DNA of 39,511 nucleotides. Source: Actinomycetes bacterium (lineage in GTDB: Bacteria > Actinomycetota > Acidimicrobiia > Acidimicrobiales > Bog-793). The position numbers and the translations under genes are program-made. Below, piece after piece: positions 28,383 through 37,017 of the stretch. The notes below the pieces were generated by a model. It did not search any database, was not told the origin of the DNA, and was given only the letters and a program-made list of their open reading frames with translations. The stretch lies in contig JAKCCH010000017.1 in assembly GCA_021838945.1 (NCBI GenBank), positions 1-39,511 of the forward strand. The letters run 5' to 3'. Each line of letters begins with the position of its first letter. Position 1 is the stretch's first letter.

Positions 28383-29173
28383 GCCTCATCGCGGTCGGTT
28401 CGGTGACCGGCGCTCCCGGCGCGACGACGCTGGCACTCGCGCTCGCGCTCCAGCTCGCGGTCGAGCCGGACGGGGCACCGGGACCGATCCTGCTCGACGC
28501 CGACGTCGACGGCGGGGACCTCGCGCTGCGCCTCGGGCTCGATCCGATCCCAGGCCTCGGGACTCTGGCACTTGCCGGCCGCCATGGGCTCGACGAGGAC
28601 ACCCTGGTCGCCCACTCGCAGCGCGCGCGTGGCCTTCCCGGTGTCGACGTCGTCCCGGGCATAGCCGGACGGGCTCAGGCGCCGACGCTCGAGTGGGTCG
28701 CGTCGCCGCTCGCCGCGCTCGCGCCGCGGTGCCGTCGGCCTTTGCTCGTCGACGTCGGCCGCGTTGGCGCGGCAACTTCATCGCGACCGATCCTCACGGC
28801 CGCGGACCGGGTCCTCGTCGTCTGCCGTTCCGATACGGCCTCGGTCGTCCACGCCCGGTCCGGCATGGCGGCACTCGCGGCCGCCGGGCTCACTTCGAGC
28901 GCAGTCGTCGTCGCAGGAGAGCACCATCTGAGTGGCGAGCTCGCAGCCGCACTGGGCCGGCCCATCGCGGCTGCCATCTCTCCCGAGCGCTTGCAGCTTG
29001 CAACTCGCCGACCCGCCCCACCCGGCCAGGGCCCACTCGCCGGACTCGTCGACCAGGTGCTCCGCGGGGCGCCACCGCAGCTGACGCCAGAGCTACCCGC
29101 CGCCGAGCTCGCGCCCGACGCCGTCGTGGCAGCTGCGGGCAGCCTTCCGGGTCGGCTCGGGGGGCAGGCATGA
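28379..29173 (+). CDS. TadZ/CpaE-like MinD/ParA-fold protein with degenerate Walker A
   Basis: GSVTGAPGATTLALALAL...ILLDADVDGGDLALRLG; ATGA overlaps at both ends. Confidence 0.8.
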   Translation: MSLIAVGSVTGAPGATTLALALALQLAVEPDGAPGPILLDADVDGGDLALRLGLDPIPGLGTLALAGRHGLDEDTLVAHSQRARGLPGVDVVPGIAGRAQAPTLEWVASPLAALAPRCRRPLLVDVGRVGAATSSRPILTAADRVLVVCRSDTASVVHARSGMAALAAAGLTSSAVVVAGEHHLSGELAAALGRPIAAAISPERLQLATRRPAPPGQGPLAGLVDQVLRGAPPQLTPELPAAELAPDAVVAAAGSLPGRLGGQA

Positions 29174-30537
29174 GCCTGCACACGGGAGCACGACACTTCG
29201 CGGACCCGCCGCCCTCCGCCCTCTCCGGTGACCTCGTCCACCTCGCAGCGGAGGTGCGCGGCGAGGTCGCTCGCCGGCTCGCGAGCAGCGAGGCGCCGGT
29301 GGCCAGCCCATCCGCAGCGAGGTCCGGGGCGGTCCGTGCGAGGGCCGCTGCCTTCGCTCAGCGAGCTCTCGACGAGAAGGCGGCGAGTCGGGTGGCAGCC
29401 GGCGACAGGCCGCTCGATCAAAAGGACGAGCAGCTCGTCGTGGGCATGGCGCTCGACATGCTGTTCGGTCTCGGGCTGCTTCAACGGTTCGTCGACGATT
29501 CGGCTGTCGAGAACATCGACGTCAATGGTTGCGAGTGCGCTTTCGTGACCTATGCAGGTGGCCGCAAGGAGATGGTCGGACCGATCGCTTCATCGGATGA
29601 GGAGCTGATCACGATGGTCCGGAACGCGGGCGCTCGCTTTGGTCTGAGCGAGCGGCGCTTCGACGCCGCACAGCCAGAGCTCGACCTCCGGCTCCCCGAC
29701 GGGAGCCGGCTGTCGGCTGTCATGTCGGTCACCGAACGCCCTGTCGTCGACATACGCCGGCACCGTCTCGGGGATCAGGACCTTCGGTCGCTCGTCGGGC
29801 TCGGGACGGTGAGCGAGGAGATGGTGTCCTTTCTCTCGGCAGCCGTTCGCGCGAAGCGCAACATCCTCGTGTCCGGTGCGATGAACGCCGGGAAGACGAC
29901 GCTGCTTCGGGCGCTCGCGGCGGAGATCGAGCCGGCCGAGCGGGTGGTGACGATCGAGCAGTCGCTCGAGCTCGGGCTCGACCGTCAGGTCGAGCGCCAT
30001 CCCGACTGTGTCGCCATGGAGGCCCGCCTCGCCAACACCGAGGGCGAGGGAGCGATCGGCATGGCCCGGCTCGTCCGTCGCTCCCTGCGCATGAACGCCT
30101 CGCGCGTCATCGTCGGCGAGGTGCTCGGCGACGAGATCATCCCGATGCTGAACGCGATGAGCCAGGGCCGGTCCGGGTCCATGGGCACGATCCACGCCGA
30201 CTCGTCCGCCGGCGTGTTCCGGCGCATCGCGGCCTACGCGGTTCAGTCCCCCGAGCGGTTGCCACTCGAGGCGACGAACCTGCTCATCGCCGGAGCGATC
30301 CACTTCGTGGTCCACATGGACGTCCTCCGGCGACCAGGTCAGGCACCTCTGCGCCACGTGAGCTCCATCCGAGAGGTCGTCGACGCCGATGGTCCCCTCG
30401 TGATCTCGAACGAGATCTGGCGGCCAGGTCCCGCAGGCCAGGCGCTCGCGGGTTCGCCGCTCACCGACTCGTCGCGCGGGGCGCTCGGAGAAGCGGGCTA
30501 CACGCCCGGCCGTCAGGCCGGAGCCTCCCGATGGTGA
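29170..30537 (+). CDS. TadA/CpaF secretion ATPase
   Basis: VSGAMNAGKTTLLRALAAEI Walker A, RMNASRVIVGEVLGDEIIPMLNAMSQG, GSMGTIHADS. Confidence 0.93.
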   Translation: MSLHTGARHFADPPPSALSGDLVHLAAEVRGEVARRLASSEAPVASPSAARSGAVRARAAAFAQRALDEKAASRVAAGDRPLDQKDEQLVVGMALDMLFGLGLLQRFVDDSAVENIDVNGCECAFVTYAGGRKEMVGPIASSDEELITMVRNAGARFGLSERRFDAAQPELDLRLPDGSRLSAVMSVTERPVVDIRRHRLGDQDLRSLVGLGTVSEEMVSFLSAAVRAKRNILVSGAMNAGKTTLLRALAAEIEPAERVVTIEQSLELGLDRQVERHPDCVAMEARLANTEGEGAIGMARLVRRSLRMNASRVIVGEVLGDEIIPMLNAMSQGRSGSMGTIHADSSAGVFRRIAAYAVQSPERLPLEATNLLIAGAIHFVVHMDVLRRPGQAPLRHVSSIREVVDADGPLVISNEIWRPGPAGQALAGSPLTDSSRGALGEAGYTPGRQAGASRW

Positions 30538-31388
30538 CAGCTGCTCTCTTCAGCGTGCTCGGCGCCGCCGTGGGCTTCGGCGTGCTGCTCGTCGCCCGCG
30601 GCGTTCGACTGGACCATCGCCTCCTCCCGGTCCGCTCCCTCGGAACTGCCTGGACCACACCGCGCGAGCTAGGAATCGCCGCCGCCGTCGGTCTCGTCGC
30701 TTTCGTCGTGACACGCTGGCCGATGTCGTTCTTGCTCGGTGCCGCGGCCTTCCTCGGCCTCCAAGCCCTCGGGCCGGCACGGGCGCGCCACACGGTCGCG
30801 CGACTCGAGGCCATCGCGGCGTGGACCGAGATGCTCCGCGACACCCTGGCAGGAGCATCCGGCCTGACTCAGGCGCTCCTCGCGACGGGACCAACCGCTC
30901 CCACGCCGATCGCTGCGTCCGTGCAGGCCCTGTCGAGCAAGCTTGCCGCAGGGGTCCCGCTCGAGACCTCACTTCGCGAGCTCGCCGCCGACATCGGAGA
31001 CCCCGCTGCCGACATGGTCGTGGCCGCCCTCGTCATGGCGAGTCGCGAGCGGGCTCAGCGTCTCGGCGACCTCCTCGGAGCGCTCGCGAGCTCCATCCGC
31101 GACGAAGTGGCGATGCGCCTCGGGATCGAAGCCGAACGCGCCTCCGCCCGGAGTGCCGTGCGGATGATCACGGGCTTCTCGCTCGCGTTCTTCGGCTTCA
31201 TGTCGGTGTTCGCTCGCAGCTATCTCGCGCCCTACGCCAGCGCGACCGGTCAGCTCGCGCTCGCCGCGGTGGGAGTGCTCTTCGGGCTCGGGCTCTGGAT
31301 CATGGCGATCATGATCCGACCGAAGCCGATGCCGCGCCTCGTGCTGGCTGAGTCCGCCGTCGACCCGATCGGCGAGGCGGCGGCGTGA
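30531..31388 (+). CDS. TadB-like inner-membrane pilus assembly protein
   Basis: T2SF-like: LRDTLAGASGLTQAL...LASSIRDEVAMRLGIEAERASARSAVRMITGF plus TM segments. Confidence 0.85.
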   Translation: MVTAALFSVLGAAVGFGVLLVARGVRLDHRLLPVRSLGTAWTTPRELGIAAAVGLVAFVVTRWPMSFLLGAAAFLGLQALGPARARHTVARLEAIAAWTEMLRDTLAGASGLTQALLATGPTAPTPIAASVQALSSKLAAGVPLETSLRELAADIGDPAADMVVAALVMASRERAQRLGDLLGALASSIRDEVAMRLGIEAERASARSAVRMITGFSLAFFGFMSVFARSYLAPYASATGQLALAAVGVLFGLGLWIMAIMIRPKPMPRLVLAESAVDPIGEAAA

Positions 31389-32287
31389 CCACCTCGCTTC
31401 CTGCCGTCCTCGGTGCCCTCGTGGGCTGCGGCCTGCTGCTCGTCACCGTCGGCTTCTCCGGACGGCGGCGAAGCCTCACCGAGCTCGTATCTCGCTACGA
31501 CGTGACACAGCCGACGGTCCCTGAGCCGGAGGGTCCGGCCGCGCGACGACCCGTCCTCCAGCGGGCCGGACGATCCCTCGATCTTCTCGCACGACGCGTC
31601 GGTCGACCGCTCGTGCGGGACGAGGACCTCGCCATCCTCGAGCGCGACGCATCCATCCAGTTCGCCGGCCTCGGGCTCGCAGCCGTCGGACTCGGCGCAG
31701 GCGCCGCCCTCACCGCTTCGGCCGCGCGCGCTCTCGGGATCCATCTGCCGCTCGAGGCCGCCCCCGCCGGCATCGTTCTCGGCGGCCTGCTCGGGGCCCT
31801 CCTCGTGTCGACCGACCTCCGGCGGGCTGCAGCGCGAGAGCGAGACGCTCTAGTACAGGCCCTCGGATGCTGGCTCGAGCTCGTCGCTCTCGCTCAAGCG
31901 GGAGGAATGGGGATGGAGAGTGCACTCCAGGTGAGCTCGCTCGTGTCGGACGACCCTTGCTTCGTGCGGTTACGCACGGTTCTCGGACATGCACAGGTCG
32001 CAGCCACGACGCCCTGGGAAGGGCTCGGGCGCCTCGGCGCGACCCTCGGCGTGCGCCAGCTCGAGGAGCTCGCGGCCACGCTCGAGCTGGCCGGCACCGA
32101 AGGAGCCCGCGTGCGGACCACCCTCACGGCCAAGGCGGCATCACTGCGCCAGCACCAGATGGCAGCTGCCCAGGCCGAGGCTCGTGCGGTGACAGAGCGA
32201 CTGTTCCTCCCGTCCATCGTGCTCATGCTCGCCTTCATGGTCTTCCTCATGTATCCGGCCGGCGTGCGGCTCGCCCACGTCTTCTGA
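31385..32287 (+). CDS. TadC-like inner-membrane pilus assembly protein
   Basis: T2SF-like C-terminus LTAKAASLRQHQMAAAQAEARAVTERLFLPSIVLMLAFMVFLMYPA. Confidence 0.85.
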   Translation: MTTSLPAVLGALVGCGLLLVTVGFSGRRRSLTELVSRYDVTQPTVPEPEGPAARRPVLQRAGRSLDLLARRVGRPLVRDEDLAILERDASIQFAGLGLAAVGLGAGAALTASAARALGIHLPLEAAPAGIVLGGLLGALLVSTDLRRAAARERDALVQALGCWLELVALAQAGGMGMESALQVSSLVSDDPCFVRLRTVLGHAQVAATTPWEGLGRLGATLGVRQLEELAATLELAGTEGARVRTTLTAKAASLRQHQMAAAQAEARAVTERLFLPSIVLMLAFMVFLMYPAGVRLAHVF

Positions 32288-32351
32288 GGGCCCGGCACGC
32301 GTCTTGCGCGCGAGCGCCATCCGTCACAGCGACACCGAAAGAGGCTTTCCG

Positions 32352-32567
32352 ATGCTCGACTACCAGCTGATCGTCTTCCTCGTGACCACGTTCAACGCCC
32401 GGATCGCCGAGTCCCGCCTCGACCCCGAACGCGGCGACGTCGCCGAGAAGATCGTCATCGTGGGCATCTTCGTGGCCCTCGCCATCGCCGTCGGAGCCCT
32501 CATCACGACGGCCGTGACGGGTGATGCAACGAAGATCGCGAAGACGATCTCCAATGCGAACGGCTGA
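32352..32567 (+). CDS. small pilin-like protein (putative major Tad pilin)
   Basis: 71 aa; ...ERGDVAEKIVIVGIFVALAIAVGALITTAV...; placed between tadC and tadE. Confidence 0.65.
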   Translation: MLDYQLIVFLVTTFNARIAESRLDPERGDVAEKIVIVGIFVALAIAVGALITTAVTGDATKIAKTISNANG

Positions 32568-32961
32568 ACTGCTCCCTCGGCTCCGACCGGCCCGCGACGG
32601 CGGGTCGGTCGCCGCCGAGACGGTGCTCGTGCTGCCGGCACTCATGCTCCTCATGGTCGTGGGGATGCAGTTCGCCGTCTTCGGCCTCGCCAGCCACGCC
32701 GCCGCTCTGGCGGCGCAGGAGGGCGGAGCCGTCGCGCGCGCGGCGGGAGGCGGGACGGCGATGGGCCGGCGCACCGCGCTGCACGACATCACCGAGATAG
32801 CCGCCGGTGTTCTCGTCCGGCCACGCGTCACGTTCGTCACCGGACCCGATGGCGAAGTGGAGCTGCAGCTCAGCGCCCGCGTCCCGACGCTCGTGCCGGG
32901 ACTCCATCTCTCGGTCGAGGCTACGAGCACCGGCCCCGCACAGGCGTTCCGACCGGGATGA
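32554..32961 (+). CDS. TadE-like pseudopilin
   Basis: DGGSVAAETVLVLPALMLLMVVGMQFAVF; overlaps the pilin by 14 bp. Confidence 0.8.
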   Translation: MRTAELLPRLRPARDGGSVAAETVLVLPALMLLMVVGMQFAVFGLASHAAALAAQEGGAVARAAGGGTAMGRRTALHDITEIAAGVLVRPRVTFVTGPDGEVELQLSARVPTLVPGLHLSVEATSTGPAQAFRPG

Positions 32962-33371
32962 CGCGGCGCGACGGCGGGTCGGCGTCCGCCGAGCTCGTGA
33001 TCGTGACTCCTCTCTTCCTCGCGTGGCTGGCCGCCTTCCTCACCGGATCGGAGGTCTTGCTCGCGCGCCAGCAGATCGGCGAGGCAGCGCGGACCGGAGT
33101 CGAGGCGGCATCGAGCGCCCCCACGCCCCGAGCAGCGGTCGTGGACGCGCGAGCGACCGTCGACAGCGAGCTCGCGCACTCCGTCCCTTCCTGCGGCTCA
33201 CCCGTGGTGACGGTCGGCGTCGGCGACTTCGTCCCCGGAGGGTTCGTGACGGTCCTCGTCTCCTGCACGATGAACGTGCCAGGCGTACCGCTCGTCACCA
33301 CTTCGAGCGCCACGACCGTCTCCGCGCGAGCAGTCGCGCCGATCGAGCAGTACCGCGTGGTCGGGCCGTGA
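32958..33371 (+). CDS. TadE/TadF-like pseudopilin
   Basis: DGGSASAELVIVTPLFLAWLAAFLTGSEVLLARQQIGEAAR. Confidence 0.8.
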   Translation: MTRRDGGSASAELVIVTPLFLAWLAAFLTGSEVLLARQQIGEAARTGVEAASSAPTPRAAVVDARATVDSELAHSVPSCGSPVVTVGVGDFVPGGFVTVLVSCTMNVPGVPLVTTSSATTVSARAVAPIEQYRVVGP

Positions 33372-33799
33372 ACGGCGCACTCGCGACGCAACGAGCACCG
33401 GCGACCCGAGCGCCCGACCGCGGCTCCGTCGCCGTGTTCGCACTCCTCGTCTGCCTCGCGCTCACGGCCCTGCTGGGTCTCGTCGCGGAAGGCGGCGCAG
33501 TCCTGAGCGCGCGCGAGCAGGCGATGGCTGCCGCCGAGCAGGCGGCGCGCACCGGCGCAGCACAGCTGTCGGCGGCGACCTTGCACGCCGGCGGCATCAT
33601 CGATGCCGCGCCGGCCTGTGTGAAGACCGCCGAGGCTGCGCTGGCCGAGCTCGGCGTCCGCGGGACCGCCACGGCTGCCGGCGATGAAGTGACAGTCACG
33701 GTGACGCCGTTTCATGTGAGCACTCCCCTGCTCGCGCTCGTGGGTTTCCCGTCGATGACGGTGAGCGCCCGAGCTTCTGCCGTCGCCATCGGTGCTTGA
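33368..33799 (+). CDS. TadG/TadE-like secretion-neighbourhood protein
   Basis: GTG start; DRGSVAVFALLVCLALTALLGLVAEGGAVLSAREQAMAAAEQAARTGAAQL. Confidence 0.75.
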   Translation: MNGALATQRAPATRAPDRGSVAVFALLVCLALTALLGLVAEGGAVLSAREQAMAAAEQAARTGAAQLSAATLHAGGIIDAAPACVKTAEAALAELGVRGTATAAGDEVTVTVTPFHVSTPLLALVGFPSMTVSARASAVAIGA

Positions 33800-33816
33800 C
33801 GGGAGGTTCGGCAGCA

Positions 33817-36066
33817 GTGCTCACGTCCCGCCGCGTCGGCGCGATCCTGTACGCCGTCCTGCTCGTCGTCCTCTGGCGGGTGCTCCCGCCCCGGGCGTCG
33901 CTCGCCTCACTCATCGGCATCGCGCGGCGGCCGGGCCATCTCGCAAGCCAAGGTGCCGTTCTCGGCTGCCTTGGGTGCACGGCCTGGCTCAGTCTCGTGC
34001 TGGCGGGCTCGCACCTCGTCCGTTTCAGGTCGGTTGCAAGGCGATCCGCGAGTGGCTCCCACGCGCTCGCTCGTGTCAGAATGACGCGCGCGACTCTCGG
34101 CGGGGCGGAATCAGATTGTGGCGGTGCATCTCGTCGGTGGTCCGACCGGTTTACTGCGACGCATCTCGACCACCCACAGAGAGACCACATGCCTGAGCCA
34201 TCGGACAGTGCGAGAGACGAGCCACCCGCTGATCCGCCCGCGCCGAGCCTCCTCGCGACCGCAGCGCTGCTGGCAGCGAGACGCCGCTGGAGCCAGTCGC
34301 GCGATGCCGACCCAGCGGCTTCAGCCGGCAATACGGGCAGCAGTGCCGGCGGTCTCGACCGGCGACTGGCACTGATCGCGCCGCGCCGGCAGTCGCGCCC
34401 GGCGATGCCGGCCGTGCACCTCGAGGATCCCGAGTGGTCCCGTGCGGTGCTCGGTCTCCTGTCGGTCGCGGCACCTACCCGCCACAAGGCCGTCGCACTG
34501 CTCCTTCATGCCGACCGGGTCGACATCGAGTTCGCCGGCGCAGTGCGCGTAGCTGCACCTCCACTCGAAGCGCGTTCGAGGACCGGGTGGTCGCTCCCGC
34601 GCCAGAGCGGGGCACTGGCGGACCTGCCGAGCACCCCCACGATCGTGACAGCGAGCCGGAGAGCCGCGCTCGTGACCGCCTACAGCGATCCGAGCTGCCG
34701 TTGCCTGGTCGACCTCGTCGGCTGCGGGACGGTCGCTCTCGACGGCCCCCCGGTGGCGGTCGGCGCAACGCTGTCGGATGTCGTCATCGAGCTCGCGACC
34801 CGGAGGTGGTGCGATCTCGACGAGCTCGTCGTGGTCGGGTTCGGCTCCGAGATCGCGGGCCTGGAACGGGCACTGTGCATCCCCGACATCGATACCGCAA
34901 CCCGGTGGCTCCTCGCCTGCGCCGACGACCCCGCGCTCGCCGCGAGGGCGCGCTGCTTGGTCGTGGCCCCGCCCATCGGCCGGAAGTCGGCCGAGAACCT
35001 GCATCCTCTGCGGTCGCTCGTGGAGCTCGTGCACGTGCTCCCGGCGACGGGTCTCATCTGCTGCGATCCCACGCTGTCCTCCGTCCGGACCCTGTGGCGC
35101 CTTTCGGCACATCGCGAGACGCTCGACATCTCGTGGCGCCGCCGCCAGGGCACCGTGTTGCGACTGCGCCCTGAGGACGCGCGGGCCGAGGACGGCACCC
35201 GCGCCGAGGCGTCGGGTGAGGAGCCCGTCGTCGACGGAGAGGCCCTCGAAGTGGACTGGGGCTTCGACGGCGAGGAGGACGAGCTCACCGAGAGCGCCGC
35301 CACCCCCGTCGATCCGGAAGAGGGATCTCGCATTGAGCCGGCGGTGATCGTCCGAGTGCTCGGCCCGGTCGACGTCGTGAACGCGGCCATGTCGCTCGAC
35401 CGCAAGCCACGGGTGACCGAGCTCGTCGTGTACCTGGCACTGCATCGCGACGGCTGTTCGGGTGAGGCGATCGCCAATGCGGTCTGGGCGGAACGCCGCG
35501 TCCCGCCACAGACGCTCGCGAACCGGCTCTCCGAAGCGCGGCAAGCCTTCGGTGAGACGGACCTCGGGCTCCCGCGACTGCGGCGCGTGTCCGGGCGTCA
35601 TGTCCTCACGCCCGACGTGACGACCGACTGGGCAGAGTTCGAGCGCCTGACTCGTCCCGGCAGCGGCGCGGCGGAGTGGACCGCCGCCCTCGAGCTCGTG
35701 CGGGGACGCCCGTTCGAGGGGCTGACCGAGAGCGGTTGGGCGCTGCTCGAGGGCTTCCTTCCGGCGATGGAGGGCCGCATCGTCGACACCGCCTGCAGGC
35801 TTGCAGCCCACAGCCTGGAGGAGGGGAACGCCTCCCACGCAGAGTGGGCCATCCGTCGTGGTCTCGCGGCAGCTCCGTGGGATGAACGCCTGTATCGCCG
35901 CCTCATGGTGATCAGCCACGCCACCGGCAACCGGGGAGGGATCGACTCAGCTCTCCGCTCCTTTGCTCACGTCCTCGACTGGGCCGGCAACCCTCTCGAA
36001 GTCGTGCATCCCGAGACGGTCCAGCTCTACCGGCAACTCATCGTGGACCGGGCGCTCGATCGGTAA
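33817..36066 (+). CDS. membrane-anchored BTAD/SARP-type regulator (start uncertain: TTG 33796, GTG 33817 or ATG 34189)
   Basis: C-terminal winged helix (VIVRVLGPVDV...LVVYLALHRDGCSGEAIANAVW) followed by a BTAD TPR-like domain; hydrophobic N-terminus in the longer forms. Confidence 0.8.
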   Translation: MLTSRRVGAILYAVLLVVLWRVLPPRASLASLIGIARRPGHLASQGAVLGCLGCTAWLSLVLAGSHLVRFRSVARRSASGSHALARVRMTRATLGGAESDCGGASRRWSDRFTATHLDHPQRDHMPEPSDSARDEPPADPPAPSLLATAALLAARRRWSQSRDADPAASAGNTGSSAGGLDRRLALIAPRRQSRPAMPAVHLEDPEWSRAVLGLLSVAAPTRHKAVALLLHADRVDIEFAGAVRVAAPPLEARSRTGWSLPRQSGALADLPSTPTIVTASRRAALVTAYSDPSCRCLVDLVGCGTVALDGPPVAVGATLSDVVIELATRRWCDLDELVVVGFGSEIAGLERALCIPDIDTATRWLLACADDPALAARARCLVVAPPIGRKSAENLHPLRSLVELVHVLPATGLICCDPTLSSVRTLWRLSAHRETLDISWRRRQGTVLRLRPEDARAEDGTRAEASGEEPVVDGEALEVDWGFDGEEDELTESAATPVDPEEGSRIEPAVIVRVLGPVDVVNAAMSLDRKPRVTELVVYLALHRDGCSGEAIANAVWAERRVPPQTLANRLSEARQAFGETDLGLPRLRRVSGRHVLTPDVTTDWAEFERLTRPGSGAAEWTAALELVRGRPFEGLTESGWALLEGFLPAMEGRIVDTACRLAAHSLEEGNASHAEWAIRRGLAAAPWDERLYRRLMVISHATGNRGGIDSALRSFAHVLDWAGNPLEVVHPETVQLYRQLIVDRALDR

Positions 36067-36077
36067 CCTCCCCCGCC

Positions 36078-36854
36078 ATGGGACTACTCGACGGCAAGCG
36101 GCTGCTCGTTACCGGTGTGCTCACCGATGACTCGCTGGCCTTCGGCGTCGCGAGGCTGGCACAGGAAGAAGGCGCCGAGATCCTCCTCACCAGCGCGGGC
36201 CGGGCGCTGGGGCTGACGAAGCGGACCGCTCGCCGTCTTCCTGCCGAACCCGAGGTGCTCGAGCTCGACGTCACCGCGCACGAGCACGCCTCACAGGTGG
36301 CCGCGCACATCGAGTCGACATGGGGCCACCTGGACGGTCTCGTCCACTCGATCGGGTTCGCTCCGGACGCCTGCCTCGGCAAGGGGATCCTGCAAGCCGG
36401 CTGGCCCGACGTATCGACTGCGCTCGAGATCTCGGCGTATTCGTTGAAGCTGCTCGCGGATGCCTTCGCGCCACTGCTCGAGCGGGCCGAGGCCGGCGGG
36501 TCCGTCGTCGGGCTGGACTTCGACGCCACCGTCGCCTGGCCCGGCTACGACTGGATGGGCGTGGCGAAGGCGGCGCTCGAGTCCCTCGCCCGCTATCTCG
36601 CCCGCGACCTCGGTCCTCGCGGGATCCGGGTCAACCTCGTGGCGGCCGGTCCGGTGCGGACGATGGCGGCGAGGTCGATCCCGGGTTTCTCGAAGTTCGA
36701 GGACGTCTGGGACGATCGCGCGCCGCTCGGCTGGGACGTGAACGACTCCTCGTCTGTCGCGCGCGCCGTCGTGGCGCTGCTCTCGGACTGGTTCCCGAAG
36801 ACGACGGGAGAGATCGTGCACGTGGACGGCGGGTTCCACGCCACCGGCGCCTGA
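36078..36854 (+). CDS. fabI: enoyl-ACP reductase, InhA/FabI type
   Basis: LLVTGVLTDDSLAFGVARLAQEEGAE, YDWMGVAKAALESLARYLARDLGPRGIRVNLVAAGPVRTMAA. Confidence 0.93.
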   Translation: MGLLDGKRLLVTGVLTDDSLAFGVARLAQEEGAEILLTSAGRALGLTKRTARRLPAEPEVLELDVTAHEHASQVAAHIESTWGHLDGLVHSIGFAPDACLGKGILQAGWPDVSTALEISAYSLKLLADAFAPLLERAEAGGSVVGLDFDATVAWPGYDWMGVAKAALESLARYLARDLGPRGIRVNLVAAGPVRTMAARSIPGFSKFEDVWDDRAPLGWDVNDSSSVARAVVALLSDWFPKTTGEIVHVDGGFHATGA

Positions 36855-36920
36855 ATCGGGCATCGCGGGCGTCCCGGGCGCCTCGGGCGCGCCACGGGTC
36901 GGAGTAGGGTGAAGCGCGCC

Positions 36921-36992
36921 GGCGGCGTGGCCGAGTGGTTTAGGCAAGGGCCTGCAAAGCCCTGTACAGCGGTTCGATTCCGCTCGCCGCCT
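36921..36992 (+). tRNA. tRNA-Cys (GCA)
   Basis: GGCGGCG/CGCCGCC acceptor stem, AGCGG-TTCGATT-CCGCT T-arm, CTGCAAA anticodon loop, U73; CCA not encoded. Confidence 0.95.
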
Positions 36993-37017
36993 CGAGTTCA
37001 GACATTGCGAAGCGCGC

